Shown piece after piece: positions 38,162 to 47,688 of a DNA stretch of 64,000 bases (positions are counted from its first letter, which is position 1; each line of letters opens with the position of its first letter). The position numbers were made by a program, and so were the translations under genes. Source of the stretch: Alistipes sp. (GTDB taxonomy: Bacteria > Bacteroidota > Bacteroidia > Bacteroidales > Rikenellaceae); NCBI GenBank assembly GCA_017410165.1, contig JAFQRH010000004.1, forward strand, positions 62,001 through 126,000, in the 5' to 3' direction. The notes under the pieces were generated by a model. It was not told the origin of the DNA. It saw only the letters and a program-made list of their open reading frames with translations, and made no database searches.

Positions 38162-39880
38162 ATGAAGACTCTGAAAATTATGACAATGTTGGCGATGGCC
38201 GCCCTCACAATGATCGGCTGTCGCAACGAGGATTTGAAGATCGACTCCAACGAGAAGGGCTCTACTATCGGTTATCTGTCGCTGACAGGTTTGAGCGTAG
38301 AGTGCGTAGCCGACCACAAAGAGGTAGGCGAAGGCGTTGAGGATAAGGGCGTTCAGGCAGCAACCAACGTAACTCGCACGGTCGATATCAACACGTTCGA
38401 TTGTAAAATCACGACTGCCGATGGCTCGAAGACCATCAGCGAGTTCAAATATGGCGCACGTCCAAGCGAGCGCATCGAGTTGGAGGCGGGCGACTATTTG
38501 TTCATTATGTCGTCGGGTGAGATTCCCGGCGTTGCTTGGGAGAGTCCGGTTTACGGTCTCACCGAGAAGTTTACGATTGTTCGCAAAGAGACCACTACTC
38601 TCAACGATTTGGTCTGCACCTTGCAGAACATCCAGGTATCGGTAACCTTCTCTGCCGACCTTCGTGCAGCGTTGAGCGACGACACCATTACGACCATCAC
38701 CATCGGCGAGAACAGTATGCCTTTCGGCATTGACGAGACTCGTTCGGCTCACTTCCTTGCTCCGAAGCCGTTGAACGACATCGAGGTACTCGTTAAGGGT
38801 TCGTACACTCCGGAAGGTAAGGATACGGCATCGCCATTCGAGATGACCGCAACCATCAAGGATGTTAAGGCAGGTCAGTACAGCGATATCAACTTCTACA
38901 TCGAGTACTCGGGCGAGGGTGGTATCAGCATCGGTGCAACCATCGACGGTTGGGTTGTTGACGAGGAGATTATCTACGACTTCTCGATGCTCCTTTCCGA
39001 GAATGTTATGCCGGATGACGACGACAAACCGACTATCGTATGGACCGATGGTGACATCAAATCGCCGATTACCATCTACCCTACCGATTTCGACGTTTCG
39101 GGCAACTGCACGAAGAATATCGTAATCGACATCAACGCGAAGAACACCATCTCCAAGTTGGAGGTTGCTATGAGTTCGACCAACAGCGAGTTCCTCACTT
39201 CGTTGGCTGCGCTCAACATTCCGCAGACACTCGACTTGTGTAACGCCGGCACGGCTGCAACTGCTCTCACGCAGATGGGATATGCCGTAAACGATGACGT
39301 ACTCGGCAAGGAGTCGGTATCGTACAATTTGACGGCACAGATGAAGGAACTTGGCAAGTTGGAGGGTGAGCATACGTTTGCCGTAACCATTACTGACGCA
39401 AGCGGCCTCGAAACCAAGCAGAATGTCGTAATCATTATCGCTAATGGCCCGGTTATTGAATGGATTGGCTACGATTTGAGCAAGCGTTACAGCATCACCG
39501 ACGAATTGACCGTAGAGCTCGTAGTAACTGCTCCGGCAGGTATCAAGGAGTTTACCGTGTTTATCGACTCGGAGGTATTGACCCCTGCACAGTTGAAGAC
39601 CGTATTCCTCTGCAACAAGTTGAACCTCGTAAATCCGGAGGCGTCGATTGACACCACCGACCCGGAGAATACCGATACGTCGAAGATTCGCGAGTCGCTC
39701 ATCAACTTGGGCTTCCCGGTTGGCGATCAGGTACTCAACCAGACACGAGTAGAGTTCTCGATTACACAGTTCCTCTCGTTGCTCAAAATTACCGGTAAGG
39801 GTATGCACGACTTCGTTTTAAGCGTAACCGACAACGAGGGCAAGGTGACCGAAAAGACTCTTATGTTAGTAACCGAATAG
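38162..39880 (+). CDS. DUF4493 lipoprotein with two Ig-like C-terminal modules
   Basis: 572 residues. Lipobox with Cys20 (TMIGCRN). A DUF4493 domain (about 60-270) is followed by two related C-terminal modules (about 280-425 and 425-572). Each has a strand rich in hydrophobics, a variable helix-like insert (LNIPQTLDLCNAG; KLNLVNPEASI), a V-x-YNL or V-x-FSI strand and a closing D-x-EGKVTEKT-type hairpin, suggesting internal duplication. Probably an elongated surface protein. Gap of 1 base to the next gene. Confidence 0.8.
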   Translation: MKTLKIMTMLAMAALTMIGCRNEDLKIDSNEKGSTIGYLSLTGLSVECVADHKEVGEGVEDKGVQAATNVTRTVDINTFDCKITTADGSKTISEFKYGARPSERIELEAGDYLFIMSSGEIPGVAWESPVYGLTEKFTIVRKETTTLNDLVCTLQNIQVSVTFSADLRAALSDDTITTITIGENSMPFGIDETRSAHFLAPKPLNDIEVLVKGSYTPEGKDTASPFEMTATIKDVKAGQYSDINFYIEYSGEGGISIGATIDGWVVDEEIIYDFSMLLSENVMPDDDDKPTIVWTDGDIKSPITIYPTDFDVSGNCTKNIVIDINAKNTISKLEVAMSSTNSEFLTSLAALNIPQTLDLCNAGTAATALTQMGYAVNDDVLGKESVSYNLTAQMKELGKLEGEHTFAVTITDASGLETKQNVVIIIANGPVIEWIGYDLSKRYSITDELTVELVVTAPAGIKEFTVFIDSEVLTPAQLKTVFLCNKLNLVNPEASIDTTDPENTDTSKIRESLINLGFPVGDQVLNQTRVEFSITQFLSLLKITGKGMHDFVLSVTDNEGKVTEKTLMLVTE

Positions 39881-39896
39881 TATGACCGTAAAAGAT

Positions 39897-42002
39897 ATGA
39901 AAAAGATAACCAACATTTTAGCATACGTGGCATTTGTACTCTTTGCGGTATCTTGTGCCAAATCGACCGACGAGGTAAAACTCGTTATGGGCGACAATGA
40001 GGGTGCTCTTGCACTGAACATCGACTACGGTACTACGCGAGGTGAGATCTCGGCCGACCAGGCATTTTCGATGAAGATCTATCGCTACGGTGCAGCCAAT
40101 TCGACCGGCGAGCGTGCGAAGGAGTTGGTACGCAAGTACACTTCGCAGAGCGACGTTCCGCAGTACATCTACCTGCTCAAAGACGACTATTGCGTAAGCG
40201 TAACGGTTGGCGAGAAGGTGAACGCATCGTTTGAAGAGAAGTACTACGTAGGTAGCGCCGACTTCACTATCACCCCAAGCAAAGTGGCAGAGGTGGATGT
40301 AACCTGCAAAATGCAGAACATCTCGGCTGCCGTTAAATTCGACACAACTGTCGAGGAGCACTTCACGGGTGGCTATTATACCTACATCTGCGCTTCGGAT
40401 TCATTCAATCTGGATCAGGCGGTAGCAGGCAAGGTTCCGACTCTGAAATACGAGAGCAGTTCGACCGGTTACTTTATGTTGCCAAAGGGTTGCAAAAACC
40501 TCTCGTGGTACTTCTATGGTACGGATGGCACGACTCCGGTTGCACAGAGCGGCGTTATCAAGGACGTTGAGCCACTCACGCTCTATACGCTCAACTTCAA
40601 GTACTCGAAGGACGCTCCCGGCTTCCTCGTAATTTCGGCTACGGTCGATACTTCGGCAGAGCACCGCGACGATAAGATTTCGTTCAGCCCGGACCCAACA
40701 GTCAAGGGCGACGGCTTCAACATCAAGGAGAAGTACAACTACGTAAGCGGCTCGCGCAAATATGTCGTAACTGCACTCGACAACATCACGCAGCTCAATA
40801 TCACGACGCCGGACGCTACGCTCGACCTTTTGTCGGGCACCTATGCAGGTGTTGCTGTAACAGAGGTGTCGAAGAAGGAGTATCACATCGTTCTGTCGGA
40901 GGAGTTCTTCGCAACCCTCGCAGGTGGCGAACAGGAGTTCTCGTTCCGCATCAAGGATGCAAGCGGTGGTGTCGGCTTTACGACCGTAACCTACGGCATC
41001 CAGGGTGTACTTCCGATTGGTGACGACGACTACGATTTGTGGTTCACTTCGGCTGATTTCCAAGCCGTAGCGTTCAACAATCCGTCGAACGTAAAGGTAG
41101 GTTTCCGTTTGAAGGGTGGCGAGTGGACGATGCTCAACGCATCGGCTGCCGGCTCGGAGAATATGTACAATGCATTGGCAAACACATTCACCGCAAACAA
41201 GACTTACGAATATGCGATGTTTATCGGCTCGACGCAGGTGGGTAAGATTCTCACAATCAACACTCCTGCCGGTGCACAGATTCCGGAGGCAGACTTCGAG
41301 CATTGGGTTACCGCAGACGATGGTTCTGCCTGCCCTACTTCGAGTGTCCTGACCGCTACTTGGGATACGGGTAACCACGCGACTGCAACGCTCGGTTTGG
41401 AGAACCTTACCTACGGCAAGAATGAGCCACGTCCGGGTTCGGCAGGTTCGACCAGTGCTTATCTGCACTCCATTAAAGCAACTGTCTTTGGTGTCGGTAA
41501 ATTTGCAGCAGGTAACCTCTTTGTCGGCAAATTCGTCCGCATTGATGGTATGGGTGGTATTGTAGATTTCGGTAAGAGATTTGACTACACCGCTCGTCCG
41601 ACCGCGTTGAAGTTCTGGATGAAGAACAATAGTGGCACAATCAACGAAGGTAGCCACACGACGGGTGCCGACCTTATCAAAATATTTGTATGTCTTTGCG
41701 ACCGTCCATTGAAGGACCCGACTGATCCGGAAGGCGACATTGTTCCTTACACCGTAAACACCAATGACGAGAGCACACTGTTCGATCCGACTACTGCTCC
41801 AAACGTAATTGCTTATGGTGTGTATGAGAGCAAGACCTCGACTCCGAATTGGACCGAGATGACGATAGACCTCACATATAAGGACAACAACACCAAACCT
41901 AACAGCATCGTATTGACATTCACCTGCTCCGGCTATGGTGACTACTTCACCGGTAGTACAAACAGCTGGATGTATGTCGATGACGTAGAGTTAGTTTACT
42001 AA
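39897..42002 (+). CDS. DUF4493 and PCMD domain lipoprotein
   Basis: 701 residues from ATG 39897, which gives a clean signal peptide with lipobox Cys20 (FAVSCAK); the ATG at 39882 would add five residues. DUF4493 domain about 35-270, an Ig-like module about 275-395, then a PCMD domain (about 450-701, FGVGKFAAGNLFVGKF and ARPTALKFWMKNN) resembling a carbohydrate-binding jelly roll. PCMD stands for putative carbohydrate metabolism domain; it is usually surface exposed. Its PCMD part is clearly related to that of the gene at 43744. Confidence 0.82.
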   Translation: MKKITNILAYVAFVLFAVSCAKSTDEVKLVMGDNEGALALNIDYGTTRGEISADQAFSMKIYRYGAANSTGERAKELVRKYTSQSDVPQYIYLLKDDYCVSVTVGEKVNASFEEKYYVGSADFTITPSKVAEVDVTCKMQNISAAVKFDTTVEEHFTGGYYTYICASDSFNLDQAVAGKVPTLKYESSSTGYFMLPKGCKNLSWYFYGTDGTTPVAQSGVIKDVEPLTLYTLNFKYSKDAPGFLVISATVDTSAEHRDDKISFSPDPTVKGDGFNIKEKYNYVSGSRKYVVTALDNITQLNITTPDATLDLLSGTYAGVAVTEVSKKEYHIVLSEEFFATLAGGEQEFSFRIKDASGGVGFTTVTYGIQGVLPIGDDDYDLWFTSADFQAVAFNNPSNVKVGFRLKGGEWTMLNASAAGSENMYNALANTFTANKTYEYAMFIGSTQVGKILTINTPAGAQIPEADFEHWVTADDGSACPTSSVLTATWDTGNHATATLGLENLTYGKNEPRPGSAGSTSAYLHSIKATVFGVGKFAAGNLFVGKFVRIDGMGGIVDFGKRFDYTARPTALKFWMKNNSGTINEGSHTTGADLIKIFVCLCDRPLKDPTDPEGDIVPYTVNTNDESTLFDPTTAPNVIAYGVYESKTSTPNWTEMTIDLTYKDNNTKPNSIVLTFTCSGYGDYFTGSTNSWMYVDDVELVY

Positions 42003-42022
42003 ACACGAATAGCAAGCACGAA

Positions 42023-42841
42023 ATGCAATTACGCAAAATACTTACGGCGACAGCCGTGTTTGCGATCATTTCGCTGAATGCTTTCGCACAGGATAGCGTA
42101 TCGGTGGCCGACTCAGTGGCCACCGATGTCGCACCTGCGGCGGTGCAGTATTCACGTAGCGAAATTCGCAAAAACAGAGGTTTGTCCAACCTGAAAACCC
42201 AAATCGTTCCGAAGGGACAATGGGTATTCGGTGGCTCAATCTCATACTCGACCCACACAAACAACAAATACAAGTTTTTGGTCGTTGATGACATCGATTC
42301 GGAGGGTTACTCGTTCAAGGTTAGCCCTTTGATTGGTTATTCGCTTGTCAAGAACTCGATTCTCGGAGTACGCTTCGGTTATGCGCGTTCGTTCCTCGAA
42401 ATGGAGGCCGCCGAACTCAACATCGGCGAAGGTGACGGTGCATTGAATTTCGGCGTGGATTACTACTACGCGCTGAAACATTCGTACGATGTTGCCGCCA
42501 TTTGGCGACAATACATCCCGCTCGGTCGCAACAAACGATTCGCCATATTTGCCGAATTTCAGTTGGGATTTGGTGGCTCGCAATCGAAATTTGCCGAGGG
42601 CTCGCCTCTGCGCGGAACCTATGCGACGAGTTTCGATGTTTCGTTCGGTGTCAATCCCGGATTTGTTGCCTTCCTGACCAACAATATGGCACTCGAAGTA
42701 AATGTCGGCGTGTTGGGTATCAACTACTCACACACCAAGCAGGTACATAACCAGATTTATGTCGGCGAGGCACAATCGAGCTCAATGAATTTCAAAGTAA
42801 ACATCTTGTCGATAGGACTTGGTGCGGCATTTTATCTATAA
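42023..42841 (+). CDS. outer-membrane beta-barrel protein
   Basis: 272 residues. Signal peptide about 1-23 (LNAFAQ). The mature part is a small barrel with strands such as GYSLVKNSILGVRFGYARS and RFAIFAEFQLGFGGSQS, ending in LSIGLGAAFYL. It is paralogous to the next gene. It sits between DUF4493/PCMD lipoproteins, so an anchoring or assembly role for the surface complex is possible. Confidence 0.78.
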   Translation: MQLRKILTATAVFAIISLNAFAQDSVSVADSVATDVAPAAVQYSRSEIRKNRGLSNLKTQIVPKGQWVFGGSISYSTHTNNKYKFLVVDDIDSEGYSFKVSPLIGYSLVKNSILGVRFGYARSFLEMEAAELNIGEGDGALNFGVDYYYALKHSYDVAAIWRQYIPLGRNKRFAIFAEFQLGFGGSQSKFAEGSPLRGTYATSFDVSFGVNPGFVAFLTNNMALEVNVGVLGINYSHTKQVHNQIYVGEAQSSSMNFKVNILSIGLGAAFYL

Positions 42842-42856
42842 AAAAGACGGTAGCAT

Positions 42857-43747
42857 ATGAAGAAGTTTATAATTACACTGCTTTTGGTTGCCGTCGTGCA
42901 GAGTATCTATGCACAGCAGCCGACACAACAGCCAACAGCGACAAACGAGGCGGACAAAACAACAAATTTGGTCGCAAATACAGACAATTCCGGCACGATA
43001 AATGTAATAGCATCCGACTCGACAAAGAGACGTAAGCCGCGTATCGACCGCGAGATAAACAAAATCAAGTTTGTCTTCAAGGGCGAGACGGCTCTCGGAT
43101 TGACGGCCTCTTACGGAACGCTTTCGACCGCCGATACGGATATCGGTCTGATTTTGGACGATATCAAACTCAAAGGTTCGATTGTAACGGTAAAGCCATC
43201 GGTCGGATACTTTTATAGAGATAACAATATGATTGGATTGCGATTCGGCTATTCATACATATCCGGTGGGCTCGACAACCTTGCGCTGAACCTCGGTGAG
43301 GCAAACGATGTATCGTTGTCGCTGAGCAACATCTCCTACAAGAATCGCAGTTACTCGTTTGGTCTCTACCATCGAACTTACGTTGCACTCGATCGTCGAG
43401 GACGTTTCAGTTTCTTTGCCGATTGGGAGCTTTCGGGCTCGATTGGTCGCTCGGAGTTTGGATACAAATCGGGCGAGGAGTGGGATCGCAGCATCTCGAA
43501 TGTATATAAAGGCAAACTCTCGTTCAATCCGGGTGTTGCAGTATATATCTTCCCTAATATATGCGCATCCGTATCCATCGGATTGGGCGGTTTGCAGTAC
43601 ACTCACACCAGACAGATGGACGGCGGAGGCAACTTCACCGGCAAACGCGACTACTCGAATCTGCGTTTCCGACTGAATTTGGCCGACATCAATATCGGCG
43701 TCAATGTTCATTTGTGGAATAAGAAAAAAGATAGAGCAGAAAAATGA
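42857..43747 (+). CDS. outer-membrane beta-barrel protein, paralogue of the upstream gene
   Basis: 296 residues. Signal peptide about 1-20 (SIYAQ), then a low-complexity Q/T/N linker (about 20-65) and the same barrel pattern as the preceding protein (MIGLRFGYSYISGG; RFSFFADWELSGSIGRSEF; YTHTRQM). It overlaps the next PCMD gene by 4 bases (ATGA). Likely a tandem duplication followed by divergence. Confidence 0.78.
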   Translation: MKKFIITLLLVAVVQSIYAQQPTQQPTATNEADKTTNLVANTDNSGTINVIASDSTKRRKPRIDREINKIKFVFKGETALGLTASYGTLSTADTDIGLILDDIKLKGSIVTVKPSVGYFYRDNNMIGLRFGYSYISGGLDNLALNLGEANDVSLSLSNISYKNRSYSFGLYHRTYVALDRRGRFSFFADWELSGSIGRSEFGYKSGEEWDRSISNVYKGKLSFNPGVAVYIFPNICASVSIGLGGLQYTHTRQMDGGGNFTGKRDYSNLRFRLNLADINIGVNVHLWNKKKDRAEK

Positions 43748-45363
43748 GACGAATAATTGGAGGTATTATTGCAGCAACGACCATTTTGCTGTCGTCCTGT
43801 ATCGAAAACGACATACCCTATCCGGTGATTCCGATGGACATTCTCTCGATTGAAATCGAAGGAACGTCGGGCGACTGTGTAATCGACTACTCGACTCGCA
43901 CGGTAACCGTTCCGTTGGCAGAGAATACGGATATTCGCAACGTACGAATTACAAATGTGACCGTAACCGAGGGGGCAACTCTCTCGGAGCCGATTGTGGG
44001 CGTACACGATATGCGATATCCTCAATATTTCACGCTGTCGCTCTACCAGGATTACGAGTGGGTAATCACCGCCGAGCAGACCATCGATCGTCGTTTTAAC
44101 GTAATCGGTCAGATTGGCGAAACGGTTTGGGATGTTCCTCGCAATATGGCAACCGTTTATCGCCGTTCGGACTACGGACTCGATACAGTAACCGTAACTC
44201 AACTGCGTTTTGGCCCTCGTCCCGAGTACGATTTTCCGGAGGCATCGACCATCACCGATTTCAGCAATGCCGAGCATAAGCAAACGGCCATTGTCGATGC
44301 GTATGGTCGCCGCGAGATTTGGCGTCTGTATGTTATGCCAAAGGACCCATCGGTAGAGTTCAAGCAGGTTGTAGCCGGCTCGGAGGTGATTTGGGTTAAA
44401 GCCATCGGAGTTGATGGCGCAACCACCGGCGTACGCTATCGCAAGGCAGGTAGCGAGCAGTGGATTGAGGCCGATGCGGCGTGGTATAAATCGACCGGTG
44501 GCACAATCGATGTGGCGCTTCGTCACCTCGCACCGCAAACCTCATACGAGGTTATCTGCTACGCCATAACAGAGGGCGAAGAGCAGACCTCGGACGTACA
44601 AACCGTCAAGACGGGCGAAGTGTTCCGTCTGCCAAATTCGAGTTTCGAGGATTGGGCATTCGAGGGCAATGTTTACTACCCATATATGAACGCAGCAGAG
44701 GCGTGGTGGGGAACGGGTAACCCTGCATCGAAGATTGCGGGTATCAACCTCACAACACCTTACAGCGACAATCTGCACGCCGGCGCAACGGGTCGTTGTG
44801 CGCAGTTATGGTCGCAGGAGGCAAGCGTATTCGGTATCGGCAAGTTTGCCGCAGGCAACTGCTTTGCAGGTCAGTTTGGCGAGATTGTCGGCACCAACGG
44901 TTTGGTCGAATTCGGTCGTCCATTCACTCTGCGCCCTACTGCACTCAAAGGTTGGGTGAAGTACGAACAGGGCATCATCGACTGCGTACCGGGTGGTGGA
45001 ACGGGTGGCAAAACACCGGAGAAGGGTGCTCCCGACTCGGGCTCGATATTCATCGCACTTGGTGATTGGGATCACGAAACATACGGTGGCTCGCCGGAGA
45101 CCCCTGTTTTGGTCGATACGCGCGACGAAAGCACATTCTTCAACTCGAAGAATCCGGGCATTATCGCTTACGGCGAACTCCGATTCGATGCGTCGTGCGA
45201 TTGGTACGAATTTAATATTCCGTTGGAGTATCGTGATTTCGACCGCGAACCAACCCATATCATAATCGTATGTACCGGCTCGCGCTTTGGCGACTACTTC
45301 GTCGGTAGTAAGAGTACGAAGATGTGGATTGACGACTTCGAGTTGCTCTTCGACTACGAATAG
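43744..45363 (+). CDS. PCMD domain lipoprotein
   Basis: 539 residues. Lipobox with Cys19 (LLSSCIE). An N-terminal Ig-like region is followed by a fibronectin-type stretch (about 200-290, GVRYRKAGSEQWIEA and LAPQTSYEVICYAIT) and a C-terminal PCMD domain (about 300-539, FGIGKFAAGNCFAGQF). The Gly/Phe core matches the PCMD of the protein at 39897. Likely surface-exposed binding protein of the same machinery. Overlaps the preceding barrel gene by 4 bases. Confidence 0.82.
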   Translation: MRRIIGGIIAATTILLSSCIENDIPYPVIPMDILSIEIEGTSGDCVIDYSTRTVTVPLAENTDIRNVRITNVTVTEGATLSEPIVGVHDMRYPQYFTLSLYQDYEWVITAEQTIDRRFNVIGQIGETVWDVPRNMATVYRRSDYGLDTVTVTQLRFGPRPEYDFPEASTITDFSNAEHKQTAIVDAYGRREIWRLYVMPKDPSVEFKQVVAGSEVIWVKAIGVDGATTGVRYRKAGSEQWIEADAAWYKSTGGTIDVALRHLAPQTSYEVICYAITEGEEQTSDVQTVKTGEVFRLPNSSFEDWAFEGNVYYPYMNAAEAWWGTGNPASKIAGINLTTPYSDNLHAGATGRCAQLWSQEASVFGIGKFAAGNCFAGQFGEIVGTNGLVEFGRPFTLRPTALKGWVKYEQGIIDCVPGGGTGGKTPEKGAPDSGSIFIALGDWDHETYGGSPETPVLVDTRDESTFFNSKNPGIIAYGELRFDASCDWYEFNIPLEYRDFDREPTHIIIVCTGSRFGDYFVGSKSTKMWIDDFELLFDYE

Positions 45364-45380
45364 GTCACCCCGAAGGACGG

Positions 45381-45998
45381 ATGAACAGAGAGTTATCTGA
45401 CTATATCGAACGTGAGATTGTGCCGCGCTACGAGCATTTCGACAAAGCGCACAGCACATCTCACGTTCGTCAGGTTATGGAGCAGAGCCGTCGGTTGGCA
45501 GAGTGCTACGATGTTGATAAGGATATGGTACTCACAATTGCAGCATATCACGACACGGGGCTATGTCAGGGGCGCGAACGTCACCATATCACGTCGGGCG
45601 AGATTCTTGCGGCAGATGTCGAGTTGCAAAAGCATTTCTCGCGCGAGCAAATTGCCATAATGCGAGACGCTGTCGAAGATCACCGAGCATCCTCCACACG
45701 CGAGCCACGCACCATATACGGGCGTATCATTGCCGAGGCCGACCGATGTATAGATGCCGAGACGGTTATTCGTCGCACCATCCAATACGGATTGCAACAC
45801 TACCCCACCATCGACCGCGAGGGGCATTATCGCAGATGTCAGGAGCATCTCCGCGAAAAGTATGGCGAAGGGGGTTACCTAAAACTATGGATTCCCGAGT
45901 CGGACAATGCGACACGATTGCAGCAACTGCGAGAGATAATAAAGGACGAGGGACGACTTCGTTCCCTATTCGAGCGGATGTTCGATGAGGAGAGTTAA
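45381..45998 (+). CDS. HD-domain phosphohydrolase
   Basis: 205 residues. HD signature: an early His (HSTSHVRQV), the AYHDTG motif and a later Asp in EADRC. Cytosolic HD enzymes hydrolyse phosphate esters or nucleotides; the substrate is unknown. It follows the PCMD gene after 17 bases and precedes a strong terminator, so it is probably the last gene of the surface operon, though a functional link is not evident. Confidence 0.85.
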   Translation: MNRELSDYIEREIVPRYEHFDKAHSTSHVRQVMEQSRRLAECYDVDKDMVLTIAAYHDTGLCQGRERHHITSGEILAADVELQKHFSREQIAIMRDAVEDHRASSTREPRTIYGRIIAEADRCIDAETVIRRTIQYGLQHYPTIDREGHYRRCQEHLREKYGEGGYLKLWIPESDNATRLQQLREIIKDEGRLRSLFERMFDEES

Positions 45999-46001
45999 AG
46001 A

Positions 46002-46039
46002 AAAGTATCGCGACCCGATGTGGTCGCGATACTTTTTTT
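46002..46039 (+). terminator. Rho-independent terminator after the HD gene
   Basis: A perfect 14-bp stem, AAAGTATCGCGACC (46002-46015) with GGTCGCGATACTTT (46022-46035), and a 6-base loop, then T run. The A run on the left allows function on both strands. Confidence 0.92.
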
Positions 46040-46125
46040 ATCCGAATTGGGAAAAATGGGCGATTATATAGTGATAAACACCTCTTTTTTCGGTGGCAAG
46101 AGAGCATCTATTCGGAAAATAGTAT

Positions 46126-46133
46126 TAAATTTG
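46126..46133 (+). promoter_or_regulatory. -7 box of the hpt operon
   Basis: TAAATTTG matches TAnnTTTG, 55 bases before hpt. Confidence 0.6.
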
Positions 46134-46188
46134 CACAATTATATACGTACAAACGCTAAGTTTTAACTACAAAATACCACTCCGAATA

Positions 46189-46737
46189 ATGAAGCAGAGA
46201 GTAACACTTAACGACCGAACCTTCGAGGTTATGATTCCGGCAGAAGAGATCGACAAAGCAATCGAGAAGGTTGCCGAGCAGCTCAACAAGGATTACGCCG
46301 ATTGCCAACGTCCGCCTATCTTCGTGGGCGTACTCAATGGCGCATTTATCTTCCTTGCCGATATTGTGCGTAAGACGACTTTCGAGAACGAGATTGCATT
46401 CGTGCAGATTTCGTCCTACGTCGGCACCGAATCTACGGGTCAAGTTCGCCAAAAGCTCGGTATCGACTTCGATATCACCGGCCGCGACATCATCATCGTC
46501 GAGGATATCGTCGAGACGGGACACAGCATCAACCATATGATTGAGTACCTGCGTTCGCTCTCGCCTCGTAGTATCGAGGTATGTACGCTATTCTTCAAGC
46601 CGGAGAAGTATCTGTACGACCTGCCGATTAAGTATTGCGCAATGGAGATTGGCAACGAATTTATCGTAGGTTATGGTCTGGACTACGACCAAATCGGTCG
46701 CGGTTTGAAGGATATTTACGTTGTAACGAATGACTAA
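46189..46737 (+). CDS. hpt: hypoxanthine phosphoribosyltransferase
   Basis: 182 residues, normal HPRT length. The PRPP-binding motif IIIVEDIVETGHS is intact, as are the GVLNGAF loop and a C-terminal DIYVV stretch. Salvages hypoxanthine (and perhaps guanine) to nucleotide in the cytosol. It overlaps queE by 8 bases and heads a four-gene unit. Confidence 0.93.
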   Translation: MKQRVTLNDRTFEVMIPAEEIDKAIEKVAEQLNKDYADCQRPPIFVGVLNGAFIFLADIVRKTTFENEIAFVQISSYVGTESTGQVRQKLGIDFDITGRDIIIVEDIVETGHSINHMIEYLRSLSPRSIEVCTLFFKPEKYLYDLPIKYCAMEIGNEFIVGYGLDYDQIGRGLKDIYVVTND

Positions 46738-47359
46738 CAATACGGACGTTCTGCAAAACGGGGCATTATTGCCGCTGGTCGAGGACTTCTACACCATCCA
46801 GGGAGAGGGCTTTCACACGGGCAAACCGGCATACTTCATCCGTCTTGGAGGGTGTGATGTCGGCTGTGCGTGGTGCGATGCCAAATATACGTGGAATCCG
46901 CGCCTCTACCCGCCTACGGATATAGAAGTTGTCGTGCAACGCGCCGTTGCGTGTGATGCGCAGTCGATTGTCATCACCGGCGGAGAGCCATTGCTCTATC
47001 CGTTGGCACCGCTCACCGAGCGGCTGAAAGAGTGCGGGCTGAAAATATTTCTCGAAACCTCCGGTTCGCATCCGTTCAGTGGAACATTCGATTGGGTATG
47101 TCTATCACCAAAGCATAAATTGCCGCCATTAGCGGAGGCATACGAGCGTGCGCACGAATTGAAGGTCATCATCGAACGAGAAGAGGATTTCGAGTGGGCA
47201 GAGGAGAATGCCGCAAAAGTTGGCGAGGAGTGTCTGCTGTATCTGCAACCGGAGTGGAGTGTATCGGAGCAGATTATGCCGAAGATGGTCGAATACGCCA
47301 AACGACACCCGAAATGGAGCATCTCCATCCAAAGCCATAAATTTATGCGTATTCCGTAA
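46730..47359 (+). CDS. queE: 7-carboxy-7-deazaguanine synthase
   Basis: 209 residues. Radical-SAM cysteines lie in CDVGCAWC (Cys42, 46, 49), the CX3CX2C spacing. The N-terminal QGEGFHTGKPA and the SAM-binding TGGEPLLY are typical of QueE. It makes CDG from carboxytetrahydropterin for queuosine or preQ0 synthesis. No other queuosine gene is in the window. Confidence 0.92.
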   Translation: MTNNTDVLQNGALLPLVEDFYTIQGEGFHTGKPAYFIRLGGCDVGCAWCDAKYTWNPRLYPPTDIEVVVQRAVACDAQSIVITGGEPLLYPLAPLTERLKECGLKIFLETSGSHPFSGTFDWVCLSPKHKLPPLAEAYERAHELKVIIEREEDFEWAEENAAKVGEECLLYLQPEWSVSEQIMPKMVEYAKRHPKWSISIQSHKFMRIP

Positions 47360-47374
47360 ATAAACTCTACGAAA

Positions 47375-47683
47375 ATGGGTCGCAAAAAGGAGCGTTTTCA
47401 ACACTTTGTCAAGCAATTGAACATCTACTCGTGGCGGATGGTTACCGTTGCGTTTTTTGCTTTTACGCTCTTTATCATAGGTCGTTCGGTGTGGGATATC
47501 ATCAAGATTAACCGCGACATAAAACGTCTGACGGCCGAAAAACAGCAATATCTGCAAAGCATCGCCGAGGATAGTGCCGCCATTGCACGACTTCGGTACG
47601 ACGAATACCTCGAAGAGTATGCTCGCGAGAACTTCCATATGCAGCGCGAGGGCGAGCAGATATACATATTCAACGAAGATTAA
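47375..47683 (+). CDS. septum formation initiator family protein (FtsB/DivIC-like)
   Basis: 102 residues. A basic N-terminus, one membrane helix (about 22-42) and a coiled-coil with heptads (about 45-75, KRLTAEKQQYLQ), then the conserved tail EYARENFHMQREGEQIYIF. This fits the DivIC/FtsB family, a scaffold of the division septum. Located between queE and thiL with short gaps. Confidence 0.9.
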   Translation: MGRKKERFQHFVKQLNIYSWRMVTVAFFAFTLFIIGRSVWDIIKINRDIKRLTAEKQQYLQSIAEDSAAIARLRYDEYLEEYARENFHMQREGEQIYIFNED

Positions 47684-47688
47684 CTGCG

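Noticed and set aside
37385..39808. Minus-strand ORF of 807 codons under the DUF4493 genes
   Set aside because: Antisense shadow, no recognisable domain.
46040..46188. preQ1 or purine riboswitch before hpt-queE
   Set aside because: No conserved aptamer sequence or structure could be recognised.
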